Source: Microvirga aerilata
Lineage (GTDB): Bacteria > Pseudomonadota > Alphaproteobacteria > Rhizobiales > Beijerinckiaceae
DNA: 64,000 nt
Assembly: GCF_016743775.1 (NCBI RefSeq)
Contig: NZ_JAEQMY010000009.1
Location: forward strand, 94,872-158,871
Reading direction: 5' to 3'
Both the position numbers and the translations under genes were made by a program. Numbering within the stretch: the first letter of the stretch is position 1; every line of letters starts with the position of its first letter. A model generated the notes under the pieces. That model ran no database searches. It was not told the origin of the DNA and saw only the letters and a program-made list of their open reading frames with translations. This document shows, piece after piece, positions 55,287 to 63,914 of this stretch.

Positions 55287-55490
55287 CGATTCCCTTCCCC
55301 TCCACCGGTCGCGCCATCTCCGGCCGGGAATGGCACGGGAGGGCCGAGCAGCCATTTCCTGACGCATCGTTCGACACGAAAACCCGGCTCCCGTTTCTCA
55401 CGCGATGCCCCAGAGCGGAGAAGTATAGCGGGCGGGCCGCAGGCGGTGAACAACTCTTCGGAGCAGCCACGCGCCTGCGGCCGATGGGCC

Positions 55491-55766
55491 TCAAGCGGCC
55501 GGGCGCATGCCGGCGGTGATGGAGGTCGGGATCTCGATGTCGACCTCGAGCGTCGACACGGAGGCGCCGCGGTCCATCTTGATCTGCACGCTGTCCTGCG
55601 GCACCGCCATGTGCTTGGCGATCACGGCGAGGATCTCCTCGCGCAGGATGGCCACGAGATCGGACTCGCCGCCCACGATGGTGCGCTCATGGGCGAGCAG
55701 AACCTGAAGCCGCTCGCGGGCGACCGGTGCCGAGGTGCGGCGGTTGAAGAAGCTGAACAGGCTCAT
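55491..55766 (-). CDS. minE: cell division topological specificity factor MinE
   Basis: A 91-residue protein that drives MinD oscillation by stimulating its ATPase. It has the N-terminal membrane-binding segment ([20 protein letters not shown]), the anti-MinCD helix (LQVLLAHER) and a beta-rich dimerisation domain (LEVDIEIP). Its ATG overlaps the minD stop by four bases. Confidence 0.95.
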   Translation of the reverse strand: MSLFSFFNRRTSAPVARERLQVLLAHERTIVGGESDLVAILREEILAVIAKHMAVPQDSVQIKMDRGASVSTLEVDIEIPTSITAGMRPAA

Positions 55767-56569
55767 GCGGCCCTCCTGGCGAACAGTTTGCTGAACAGAC
55801 CACGCTGCTTCTGCACCTCGACGGTCTGGCCCTGAAGCTTGCGCACCGCTTCGAGATAGGCGCGGGCGGGCGCGGAATTGGGGCTGCCGAGGGTGACGGG
55901 CGCGCCGAGGTTCGACGAGCGCAGCACCTCGGTGCTTTCCGGGATGATGGCCAGCAGCGGGATAGACAGGATGTCGAGCACGTCCTCCACCTTCAGGATC
56001 TCGCCGCGCTGCGCGCGGGCGGGATCGTAGCGGGTGAGCAGCAGGTGCTTCTCGACCTGCTCGCCGTTCTCCGCCTTCAGGGTCTTGGAGTCGAGCAGGC
56101 CGATGATGCGGTCGGAATCGCGGATGGACGACACTTCCGGGTTGGTGACGACCACGGCTACGTCGGCGTGGCGCATGGCCAGCGTCGCGCCGCGCTCGAT
56201 GCCGGCCGGGCTGTCGCAGATGATCCAGTCGAACTTCTCGCGCAAGCCCTCGATGACGCGCCCGACTCCCTCGTCGGTGAGGTTGTCCTTGTCGCGGGTC
56301 TGGGAGGCCGGCAGCAGGTGCAGGGTCTCCACGCGCTTGTCGCGGATCAGTGCCTGCTCGAGCTTCGCGTCGCCCTTGATCACGTTGATCAGATCAAACA
56401 CCACCCGCCGCTCGGCGCCCATGATCAGGTCGAGGTTGCGCAGGCCGACATCGAAGTCGATCATCGCCACCTTCTGCCCCGATTGAGCCAGCGCCGCGCC
56501 CAGGGCAGCCGTGGAGGTGGTCTTGCCGACGCCTCCCTTGCCCGATGTCACGACCAGTACTTTCGCCAT
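55763..56569 (-). CDS. minD: septum site-determining ATPase MinD
   Basis: A 268-residue membrane-cycling ATPase that places the division site. It has the deviant Walker [15 protein letters not shown], switch region [30 protein letters not shown], and a C-terminal amphipathic membrane helix ([10 protein letters not shown]). It is cotranscribed with minE. No minC lies upstream, although the usual order is minC-minD-minE. Confidence 0.96.
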   Translation of the reverse strand: MAKVLVVTSGKGGVGKTTSTAALGAALAQSGQKVAMIDFDVGLRNLDLIMGAERRVVFDLINVIKGDAKLEQALIRDKRVETLHLLPASQTRDKDNLTDEGVGRVIEGLREKFDWIICDSPAGIERGATLAMRHADVAVVVTNPEVSSIRDSDRIIGLLDSKTLKAENGEQVEKHLLLTRYDPARAQRGEILKVEDVLDILSIPLLAIIPESTEVLRSSNLGAPVTLGSPNSAPARAYLEAVRKLQGQTVEVQKQRGLFSKLFARRAA

Positions 56570-56966
56570 CCTTGGTTCTCCTATCCCGTTCGAATCTGTG
56601 CTTGCGACGGCATCACCAGCAGGTTCCCCGGAGGACCGCAGAACATGTTCGGAGAGCGGAGGCGGCTTGAAGCTGTCGCGATTCCCTACGCTTTGTAAGG
56701 AAGCCTATTGCGCGCCAAGTATGGTTACCGGCTGGTTAACATTGCCGGCCCACGGGAGGTATTTTGGCGGAAAACCGCCAAAAATGACGGGTTCGGGCGA
56801 GATTGGAGAGGAGGTGCGGGCGCTACCCTCGAGGGCGGTGCATGCTCCCGCTGCGGCAGCGGGAGCGCCTGGGGTCCGGCGGCCCGCTGCCATAGCGGTG
56901 CCGGCGGTTCTTGCCATCCGGTGCTGCTCCGGAGGCAAAAACCGCCTTTGACGATGGGTGCGGCTC
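56570..56966. other. non-coding stretch upstream of minD
   Basis: About 400 bp between the minD start and the end of the hemerythrin gene. It should hold the minDE promoter. I looked for a minC gene or its remains and found none. A small palindrome TTTTGGCGG-AAAA-CCGCCAAAA lies near 56762-56785. Confidence 0.5.
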
Positions 56967-58091
56967 TTACTGCCCGTCCCGCTTCAGCCCGCCGGTATCC
57001 GCAGCCCCCGTCTGGGCGCCGCCGGTGCCGATGGCCCCCGGCGAGGTTGCGGGACCGCCGGCCGGCAGCGTTCCGCCGGGCTGCAGGGGCGTCGACAGGC
57101 CCGAAGGGGCGCTCGGCGGATTGGCCGAGGAGAACCAGTTGTCGTCGGCGGGGCTGCCGCCCGCACCGGGTGCGGTCGATGCGGTTGCACCCGTGCTTGC
57201 GCCCGTCCCTGTACCCGCCCCGGCACCCATGCCCGTCCCTGTACCCATGCCCGTCCCTGTACCCATGCCCGTGCCGGCGCCGTGAAGCAGGGCGTCGTCC
57301 GCCTGTCCGGCCTGGTCGGACATCCTGGCCGAGGAGGCCCGCGGGGGCGCGGATGCTCCGGCGCCGGAGGACATGCGGGTGGTGGATGATGCTCGTCCGG
57401 CCGTGGTGCGGGAGCCTTCGAGGCTGCGGTCGATCACGCCGCTTTCGAGCGGGAACGGCGGCTCGGGGCGCCGGGGCGCCGGGCGCAGGCCCCCGTTCTG
57501 CCGGGAGCCGGATTGCCCGGACCGATTCATGTTCCACAGGAGGGCGCCGGTCCCGATGGCGGCGATCCCGGCGAGGATCCCGAAGACCGTGCCCGTGGGA
57601 AGGCCGTAGCGGCTCGGCATGACCGACTGCGGCATATGCCAGCGGTCGGCCTCATAGGACGCGATGCGCTCGCGCTCGTAGGAGCGGCGCAGCTCCTTGA
57701 GCTCGCTCGGGGAGAAGACGCCGCGGGCGACGATCATCACCCCGTTCTCCTCCAGGGTGAAGGCGTGGCGGATGGAGCCCATGAGCTCCTTGAATTCGGT
57801 GGCCCATTCGCGGCTGTCCTTGTCCGGCCGGGCGGCGAGTTCGTCGAGCCGCCGCAGGATGGCCTCCTGCTCCCGTTCCAAGTCGGCGACGTAGCTCGCG
57901 GTGCGCTCGTGACCTGACAGGGCCGGGTAAAGAACGTTCTGCTGGGCCGCGATGTGGCGCTCCAGCTCGTCCTGGAGGTCGGCGAAAAGCTCGGCGCGGC
58001 TGTTCGGTCCGCTGCCGGTGGCATGCAGCACCTCACGGCAGAGCTCCTCGATATTCGCGTGATCGTTCGTCACCATCTGCCATAGGTCCAT
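56967..58091 (-). CDS. hemerythrin (HHE) domain protein with membrane helix and Gly/Thr repeats
   Basis: A 374-residue protein. The N-terminal ~140 residues are an HHE cation-binding four-helix domain with spaced histidines (TNDHANIEEL, LERHIAAQQNVLYPAL, GHERTASY, IRHAFTLEENGVMIV). A membrane helix follows (GTVFGILAGIAAIGTGALLW), then a low-complexity tail with GTGMGTGTGMG-type repeats. Probably binds a diiron centre and senses or handles oxygen or iron species; inferred. AAGGAGG supports ATG 58091. Confidence 0.78.
   Translation of the reverse strand: MDLWQMVTNDHANIEELCREVLHATGSGPNSRAELFADLQDELERHIAAQQNVLYPALSGHERTASYVADLEREQEAILRRLDELAARPDKDSREWATEFKELMGSIRHAFTLEENGVMIVARGVFSPSELKELRRSYERERIASYEADRWHMPQSVMPSRYGLPTGTVFGILAGIAAIGTGALLWNMNRSGQSGSRQNGGLRPAPRRPEPPFPLESGVIDRSLEGSRTTAGRASSTTRMSSGAGASAPPRASSARMSDQAGQADDALLHGAGTGMGTGTGMGTGTGMGAGAGTGTGASTGATASTAPGAGGSPADDNWFSSANPPSAPSGLSTPLQPGGTLPAGGPATSPGAIGTGGAQTGAADTGGLKRDGQ
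57201..57275. repeat. 18-bp tandem repeats in the hemerythrin gene
   Basis: GCCCGTCCCTGTACCC occurs at 57201, 57231 and 57249, the last two 18 bp apart, coding for the GTGMGT units of the tail. Such arrays vary in length between strains. Confidence 0.8.
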
Positions 58092-58236
58092 CGAAGCCTC
58101 CTTCAGAGCCTTTGCCTCATGCATGAACGGCTGTGGCGGGCACCTGTTCCGCCCGCAAAGGCGCTCGACCGGCAACCGAGGCGCAGGCGCTCCACGGAAC
58201 CCGACCCGTGGAGCGCCCGGGGCCGCCGCGCAGGGA

Positions 58237-59469
58237 TCAGCCGTTCGGCGAGATGCCGAAGTCGCTCGCGCGCAGATGGGCCAAGCGGACGTCCTCGATC
58301 GTCAGCACGAAGGATGCGGCGCCGTAGCCATAGGTGATCTGCACATCGTCGCCGGACTGGACGGCATAGTTCCCGTCGATCATCTGCCGGAATGTTTCGA
58401 ACAGATCGCTCTCGATGGCGATCCGGTCGTAGCCGGGCTTGAAGTCCACGATGGTGTCGCGGCCATGGTTCGGCCGCCCGAAGGAGACCCAGAAAAGATC
58501 CCGGCCCAATCCCCCAAAGAGCCAGTCGTCGCCCAATCCCCCAAAGAGCCAGTCGTCGCCGCTTCCCGCATCCAGGAGGTCGTTGCCGTAGCCGCCGTCG
58601 AGGGTATCCCGGCCGTCGTTGCCGTGCAGCCTGTCCGTCCCGTGCTGGCCGCCCAAGGTGTCGTCGCCGCTGCCGCCCTTGACGGAATCGTCGCCGAAGC
58701 CGCCGTCGATGGTGTCCCTGCCCTGCTCGCCCCGCAGCTCGTCGACCCCATCGCCGCCCCGGATGACGTCGCTCCCGCCGCGCCCCAGGATCTTGTCGTC
58801 GCCGTAGCCCCCGAACAGGAAGTCGTTCTTGCCTCCGCCCTTGAGGTAATCGTCCCCGAAACCGCCCCAGAGCCAGCCTTGCCCTGTTTTGAGGAACAGG
58901 GTGTCGTCGCCGTCGCGGCCGGAGAGAAAGTTGTACTGCGCCGTTCCGCGCAGGCTGTTGTCGCCGTTGGTGCCGCTGAGCACGAGCGGCTTGACGGTCG
59001 ATGGCAGCCAGATGCCGTCGATGCGGGCGCCGATGCCGGTCGGCGCATGCTCCAGGGTCGTGCCCGACGACAGGATGAGGGGGTTCGGGATCTCGGCGAT
59101 CGAGATGCGCAGGCCCGCCAGCGGCGCATCCCCGGCCCCGAGATTGAGCCAGACCGATGAGTTGAGATCGATGTCCTTCTCGGTGTAGCCCCCCTGGCTT
59201 CCGAAGTTCGGCTGCTCGAAGAAGAACGAGAAGCCAGATTGTGCCGGGGACAGGAAAACGTCATCGCCGCGGGGAACGGACGTGGCGATCGCGAGGGCCT
59301 CGCCGGAGAGGGACAGATGGCCGGTGATGAGCTGCGCTTCCCTGTACCCGAATGCGGCGGCTCCATGCTGCGGGGACGCAAGATCGAAATCGTCGATATC
59401 CTGGTTCTGGTAGAGGCCCTCGACGCCGCCGTAGAAAACGTAGCGCAGGGTTTGCGGTGAGCTGGACAT
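58237..59469 (-). CDS. RTX-type calcium-binding protein
   Basis: A 410-residue protein without a classical signal peptide. Residues about 185-340 are a run of RTX nonapeptides (GGxGxDxLx), for example LFGGYGDDKILGRGGSDVIR and LHGNDGRDTLDGGYGNDLLD. The C-terminus (DTIVDFKPGYDRIAIE) is the usual type I secretion end. The N-terminal domain has no recognised enzyme motif. It is expected to be exported by a type I system, whose genes are not in the window. An exact 27-bp duplication (58504-58530, 58531-58557) gives two GDDWLFGGL units. Confidence 0.85.
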   Translation of the reverse strand: MSSSPQTLRYVFYGGVEGLYQNQDIDDFDLASPQHGAAAFGYREAQLITGHLSLSGEALAIATSVPRGDDVFLSPAQSGFSFFFEQPNFGSQGGYTEKDIDLNSSVWLNLGAGDAPLAGLRISIAEIPNPLILSSGTTLEHAPTGIGARIDGIWLPSTVKPLVLSGTNGDNSLRGTAQYNFLSGRDGDDTLFLKTGQGWLWGGFGDDYLKGGGKNDFLFGGYGDDKILGRGGSDVIRGGDGVDELRGEQGRDTIDGGFGDDSVKGGSGDDTLGGQHGTDRLHGNDGRDTLDGGYGNDLLDAGSGDDWLFGGLGDDWLFGGLGRDLFWVSFGRPNHGRDTIVDFKPGYDRIAIESDLFETFRQMIDGNYAVQSGDDVQITYGYGAASFVLTIEDVRLAHLRASDFGISPNG

Positions 59470-59739
59470 GTGATCTCCACTGCATGGGAGCAACGCGGGT
59501 GCGGAGCGGCTGTGCCACGTCCAATAATCATCCAAGGGCAAGGGCCTGTTCTTCTCGCCCGCAGATCCGCGTTCCTCCTAAGCCCCCGGCCCAATGTCTC
59601 AATTCAATGTAAGGTTGTATAGATGCCCGGAAGGATAGCATCCTCCTGAAGGGCGGTGCCCTCCCTTTCGCCGGCGGACTCGAAATGTACCCCGAAAGGT
59701 GTAAGGATCCCGGGCCTCAAGGGAGCCGATGCATCGACC

Positions 59740-60729
59740 ATGACCCCATCGCCGCAAGACACACTCGCCGCCGGCCTGCCAACCTATGACGACGTGGCCG
59801 CAGCCGCCGCGCGCATCGGCGGCGCCGCCTTTCGCACGCCGGTTCTCACCTCCCGCACCGCCGATGAGCGCACGGGCGGAACACTGTTCTTCAAGGCGGA
59901 GAATTTCCAGCGGGCGGGAGCCTTCAAGTTTCGCGGCGCGTACAACGCCATCGCGCGGCTGTCCGACGACGCCAAGCGGCGCGGGGTCGTGGCGTTTTCC
60001 TCCGGCAACCATGCCCAGGCCATCGCCTATGCGGGCCAGCTGCAGGACGTGCCCACCGTGATCATCATGCCGAAGGATGCGCCGGCCATGAAGGTGGCCG
60101 CCACCCGGGGCTATGGCGGCGAGGTGGTCGCCTACGACCGCTACACGGAGGACCGCGAGGCGATCGGGCGCAGGCTCTCGCAGGAGCGCGGCCTGACCCT
60201 CATCCCGCCCTACGACCATGAGGACGTGATCGCCGGCCAGGGCACGGCCACCAAGGAGCTGATCGAGGAGGCAGGCCCCCTCGACATGCTGCTCGTCTGC
60301 GTCGGCGGCGGCGGCCTGCTCGCGGGCTCGGCGCTGGCCGCAAAGGCGCTCTCGCCGGACTGCCGCATCTACGGCGTCGAGCCGGAGGCGGGCAACGATG
60401 CGCAGCAATCGTTCCGCTCAGGAAGCATCGTGCGGATCCCCGTGCCCGTCACCATCGCGGACGGCGCGCAGACCACCTATGTGGGCGGCAAAACCTTCCC
60501 GATCATTCAGGCGCTCGTGGACGACATGCTCACCGTGTCTGACCAGCAACTCGTGGACACCATGCGGTTCTTCGTGGAGCGCATGAAGATCGTGGTGGAG
60601 CCCACCGGCTGCCTTGCGGCCGCGGCGGCGCTCAACGGCATCGTGCCCTGCCGGGGCAAGCGCGTCGGCATCATCATCAGCGGCGGCAACGTGGACCCGA
60701 AGGCGCTCGCGGGGTTCTTGGCCGGGTAG
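59740..60729 (+). CDS. PLP-dependent threonine/serine dehydratase (serine racemase-like)
   Basis: A 329-residue fold-type II PLP enzyme. The Schiff-base Lys is in GAFKFRGAYNAI, with SSGNHAQAIA as the substrate loop, VGGGGLLAG for phosphate and ISGGNVDP near the end. It lacks the C-terminal ACT regulatory domains of biosynthetic IlvA, so it belongs with catabolic threonine dehydratase, serine racemase or threo-3-hydroxyaspartate ammonia-lyase; I cannot choose. ATG 59740 has GGGAG about 15 bases ahead. Confidence 0.88.
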   Translation: MTPSPQDTLAAGLPTYDDVAAAAARIGGAAFRTPVLTSRTADERTGGTLFFKAENFQRAGAFKFRGAYNAIARLSDDAKRRGVVAFSSGNHAQAIAYAGQLQDVPTVIIMPKDAPAMKVAATRGYGGEVVAYDRYTEDREAIGRRLSQERGLTLIPPYDHEDVIAGQGTATKELIEEAGPLDMLLVCVGGGGLLAGSALAAKALSPDCRIYGVEPEAGNDAQQSFRSGSIVRIPVPVTIADGAQTTYVGGKTFPIIQALVDDMLTVSDQQLVDTMRFFVERMKIVVEPTGCLAAAAALNGIVPCRGKRVGIIISGGNVDPKALAGFLAG

Positions 60730-60800
60730 GCAGACGGGCTTTTCGGCATGCAGTCCCGGGGGGCGCACGGCGACGATCCGGGGTTTTTCAAACCAGCCCG

Positions 60801-60936
60801 ACACTGTCATCCCGGGGCCGCTTAAGCGGAGCCCGGGATCCATAGCCACTAGCGGTGCAGAATGATGCGCAGCGCTGATCGCCTCGTCCGAAGACGTCGT
60901 GGTTATGGATCCCCGCCTGCGCGGGGATGACAGTGT
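60801..60936. repeat. palindromic intergenic element (REP/MITE-like)
   Basis: A 136-bp segment with inverted ends: ACACTGTCATCCC at the left and GGGATGACAGTGT at the right, with GGATCCATA/TATGGATCC further in. Internal hairpins are CCGCTTAAGCGG and CCCCGCCTGCGCGGGG. This resembles the repeated palindromes found between genes in many Hyphomicrobiales. It lies between the dehydratase gene and a convergent gene; no ORF within. Confidence 0.7.
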
Positions 60937-61025
60937 TGAGGTTCCGGCATCCTCCCTGCATCCTATCCCGCGTTCTGCTCCGCTCGCCCGGGATGACGAG
61001 AGGGTGTCAGGAAAGGCGCATTCCT

Positions 61026-61700
61026 CTACCGCCCGGCGCGCACCACGACCGCCATGCCGTCGTGATCGCCTGTCGTGAGCTTCGGATCGTGGATCAATGC
61101 GTTGCCGAGATCCACGAACCCGCTCACCTTGAACGCGGTGCTTCGGTCGAGGCGTTGCGTGAAGTCGTCCCGCGCCCGGTTGAACGAGCCGTAGCGATGC
61201 GGCGGATAGCGGAGCGGATCGACCTCCTCGCGGCTGAAGGCGCCGGTGAACAGATAGCCTTGCTCGAATGCGTGCGGCCCGAAGATCCGGCCGTGGTTGT
61301 TGCTGACCTCGAACACGTCGTTGGAGAAGGCATCGTCCCGGCCCTGCGGCAGTTGCGTGTAGAGCTGCCCGCCGATGAAGCCCCGATAGCCTGTCGAATG
61401 CCCGAAGCGGATAGGGTATCCGGCGTGGGCGGCCGCCGCCAGGAGCCTCGCCTTCGCATCCTCGGCGCTTGACGCGCCCTCGTCGACGATGATCACGTTG
61501 ATCGGCTCGCGCAGGTTCCTGCCCTGATAAACTTCGCCGAGCCAGTCGGACGGCACCCCTTGGCTCGTGAGCATCCATTTGCCGATGGCAGGCAGGCCCG
61601 GCACTGTTGCAGCATCGGCATTCTGCTGCGAGCGAGCCTCGAAGGCTGTTGCCGTCAGCGCGGCACAGAGGGCGAGAACACGAAAAAAGCCTTGTCCCAC
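61026..61700 (-). CDS. secreted protein of unknown function
   Basis: A 224-residue protein with a signal peptide (GQGFFRVLALCAALTATAFE, cleavage near ARSQ). The mature part contains IGKWMLTSQGVPSDWLGEVY, PINVIIVDEGASSAEDAKAR and FSNDVFEVSNNHGRIFGPHA. I know similar hypothetical proteins in rhizobia but no function. GTG 61700 follows GGGGGAG; an ATG 13 codons upstream is less likely. Confidence 0.65.
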   Translation of the reverse strand: MGQGFFRVLALCAALTATAFEARSQQNADAATVPGLPAIGKWMLTSQGVPSDWLGEVYQGRNLREPINVIIVDEGASSAEDAKARLLAAAAHAGYPIRFGHSTGYRGFIGGQLYTQLPQGRDDAFSNDVFEVSNNHGRIFGPHAFEQGYLFTGAFSREEVDPLRYPPHRYGSFNRARDDFTQRLDRSTAFKVSGFVDLGNALIHDPKLTTGDHDGMAVVVRAGR

Positions 61701-61776
61701 TCGTCTCCCCCGGCGATGCGGCCCCTTGTCGGGCCGCATCAGGAGAGCACGATCCGGGCCCGCAGGCCACCGGATT

Positions 61777-62571
61777 TCAGGCGGACGCCTTCACGGCCAC
61801 AACGGCATAGCGATGCTGCGTGGCGCGTTCGAGCCCTTTGAGCAGCGGCAGGTTCTTCGCCTGCTCCCGGTGAATCGGCTTGAGATTGCGGTCGATGGCC
61901 GTTTGGGCGAATCCGGCATCGCGCAGCAGGGAGGCGACCTCCTGCGCCCGCGCGCCGTTCGAGAAATAAACCCGCTTGAGGATGCGCTCATGGGTTTCGC
62001 GCATGGCGCTGGGCGCGTGCGGCGCTCCCGCAAGCCCCGGCACCAGCCGCTCGACGAGGCGGATCATGCGCCGGGCAAGGGTGTCGGACACGGAATCGCC
62101 GTCCACGACGAGAAGCCTGCCGCCCGGCCTGAGAAGCGAATGCCATTCGCGAAACGCCGCCTTCGGGTCGACGAGCGTCCACACCAGGTGGCGGGTGACG
62201 AGCACGTCGTAGCTTCCCGGCGCCTCCAGGGTGCGCTCGGCGTCTCCCATGACGAAGCGGATATCCGCGCCGGTGCGCGCGGCTTTCATGCGCGCCTGCT
62301 TCAGCATCGCCTCGGACCAGTCGAGCCCCGTGACGTCGAAGCCGAGGCCGTGGAGCAGATGGGAGATCACCCCCGTGCCGCTGGCCAGATCGAGCGCCCT
62401 GCGGCCCTCGCCCGGGCCCAGATGGCGCAGGAACAGCGCGCGCCAGGCCTCGCGCTCCCCTTCCGAGAAAATCTCGTGACCCACCTGCTCGTCGAAGGTC
62501 GCCGCGCGGGCCGACCAGTAGTCGCGGATTTCGTCGCGCAGCGTGTAGTTCGCATTCATGGGGAGGCTCAT
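61777..62571 (-). CDS. class I SAM-dependent methyltransferase
   Basis: About 264 residues with a Rossmann methyltransferase core: motif I LDLASGTGVISHLL, acidic loop VTGLDWSEAML, then MGDAERTLE and LLRPGGRLLVVDGD. The N-terminal DEIRDYWSARAATFDEQVGH is typical of ubiquinone/menaquinone-type and related small-molecule methyltransferases. It is divergent from the iron-type ABC operon and shares its Irr-like upstream region, so a role in siderophore or metal metabolism is possible. Starts at 62571 or 62559 cannot be separated. Confidence 0.83.
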   Translation of the reverse strand: MSLPMNANYTLRDEIRDYWSARAATFDEQVGHEIFSEGEREAWRALFLRHLGPGEGRRALDLASGTGVISHLLHGLGFDVTGLDWSEAMLKQARMKAARTGADIRFVMGDAERTLEAPGSYDVLVTRHLVWTLVDPKAAFREWHSLLRPGGRLLVVDGDSVSDTLARRMIRLVERLVPGLAGAPHAPSAMRETHERILKRVYFSNGARAQEVASLLRDAGFAQTAIDRNLKPIHREQAKNLPLLKGLERATQHRYAVVAVKASA

Positions 62572-62623
62572 GGCATAAATGGTTTTCGGCGCTCCTCTAG
62601 TCGCAAATCCGCAAGTCGTCAAA

Positions 62624-62699
62624 TTGTAATCATTATAAACTGCAGAATATAATTGTTCTAAACTACAGATGTTGGAGTTTTCATTAAAGTAGTTCTAAA
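62624..62699. promoter_or_regulatory. three Irr-box (ICE)-like sequences
   Basis: In an unusually AT-rich divergent promoter, TTGTAAT-C-ATTATAA (62624-62638) is a near-perfect dyad. AATATAATTGTTCTAAA (62646-62662) and ATTAAAGTAGTTCTAAA (62683-62699) both end in the TTCTAAA half of the iron control element recognised by Irr in rhizobia. The two TTCTAAA halves are 37 bp apart. Iron control of the ABC importer and perhaps the methyltransferase is inferred. Confidence 0.5.
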
Positions 62700-62769
62700 A
62701 GATAATTCTTGCACTGTAGTCGAGCCCACCTTAGGAGAAGCCCGCTTTCTTCCTGATGCGAGGCGCGTG

Positions 62770-63909
62770 ATGCAACTCTCCAAACTGGTTATCGGTGCCG
62801 CCCTGGCGCTTGCAGGGCTCCTGCCCGTCTCCTCCCATGCGGCCGGCTCCAAGATCACGGTCACGGACATCACCGGCCGTCAGGTCGAGGTCAGGGCGCC
62901 TGCCGAGAAGGTGATCCTCGGCGAGGGGCGGCAGATGTATTTCGTCGCGGCCCTCGACACGGACCAGCCCTTCCGGCGCGTCGTCGGCTGGCGCGACGAC
63001 CTGCAGAAGGCGGATCTCGACGGCTACAACGACTACCTCGCCCGGTACCCGCAGATCGGCAAGATCCCGACCTTCGGCGGCTTCAAGGAAGGCACCTTCG
63101 ACGTGGAGCAGGCCGTCTCGCTCCAGCCCGACGTGATCATCCTCAACGTCGAGGCCAAGACCGCCACAGACGACGCCAAGCTCATCGAGAAGCTCGCCAA
63201 GATCGACATCCCGGTGGTGTTCGTGGACTTCCGCGAGAAGCCCTTCGAGAACACCGACCCGAGCATGCGCATCATCGGCAAGCTGTTCGGCAAGGAAGCG
63301 CGTGCGGAAGAGTTCATCGCGTTCCGCAAGGAGCAGATCGAGCGCGTCACGCAGACGCTCGCCCAGGCGAACCCGGCCCGGCCGCTCGTGATGATGGAAC
63401 GCGCCGGCGGTTACTCCGACGATTGCTGCATGTCCTTCGGCAACGAGAACTTCGGCAAGTTCGTGGAGGTCGCGGGCGGCCGCAATCTCGCAGCCTCGAT
63501 CATTCCCGGCACCTTCGGCGTCGTGAACCCGGAGCAGATCATCGCCTCGAACCCCGACCACGTGATCGTCACGGGCTCGAACTGGGAGCTTTACGTTCCC
63601 GGCGGCGCATGGGTGGGCGTGGGCTCGGGCGCCAACAAGGCGAAGGCCCGGGAGAAGCTTGCGGCGCTGATGAAGCGTCCCGCCTATACGGGCGTGAAGG
63701 CCGTGAAGGACAGCAAGGTGCATGCAGTCTGGCACCAGTTCTACAACAGCCCCTACCAGTTCGTCGCCATTCAGGCGATGGCCAAGTGGCTGCACCCTGA
63801 GCTGTTCCGGGATCTCGATCCCGAAGCGACCATGAAGACCCTCTACGAGCGCTTCCTGCCCGTGCCCTACAAGACCGGCTACTGGGTATCCCTCACCGAC
63901 AAGGAATAA
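62770..63909 (+). CDS. iron-type ABC transporter substrate-binding protein
   Basis: A 379-residue periplasmic binding protein with a signal peptide (MQLSKLVIGAALALAGLLPV, cleavage near SHAAG). The mature part starts ITVTDITGRQVEVRAPAEKV, the usual opening of class III (FepB/BtuF/FhuD-like) binding proteins, with QAVSLQPDVIILN and NPEQIIASNPDHVIVTG further on. Ligand is likely a ferric siderophore, heme or cobalamin. GAGG at 62760 favours ATG 62770 over the adjacent GTG. A permease gene follows. Confidence 0.85.
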   Translation: MQLSKLVIGAALALAGLLPVSSHAAGSKITVTDITGRQVEVRAPAEKVILGEGRQMYFVAALDTDQPFRRVVGWRDDLQKADLDGYNDYLARYPQIGKIPTFGGFKEGTFDVEQAVSLQPDVIILNVEAKTATDDAKLIEKLAKIDIPVVFVDFREKPFENTDPSMRIIGKLFGKEARAEEFIAFRKEQIERVTQTLAQANPARPLVMMERAGGYSDDCCMSFGNENFGKFVEVAGGRNLAASIIPGTFGVVNPEQIIASNPDHVIVTGSNWELYVPGGAWVGVGSGANKAKAREKLAALMKRPAYTGVKAVKDSKVHAVWHQFYNSPYQFVAIQAMAKWLHPELFRDLDPEATMKTLYERFLPVPYKTGYWVSLTDKE

Positions 63910-63914
63910 GGCTC

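Noticed and set aside
53376..55835. An 819-codon plus-strand frame.
   Set aside because: It runs antisense to the ComEA-like, DUF5996 and minE genes, all of which are recognisable.
56725..57537. Possible minC upstream of minD.
   Set aside because: The minus-strand frame here is a shadow of the hemerythrin tail and has no MinC-like sequence.
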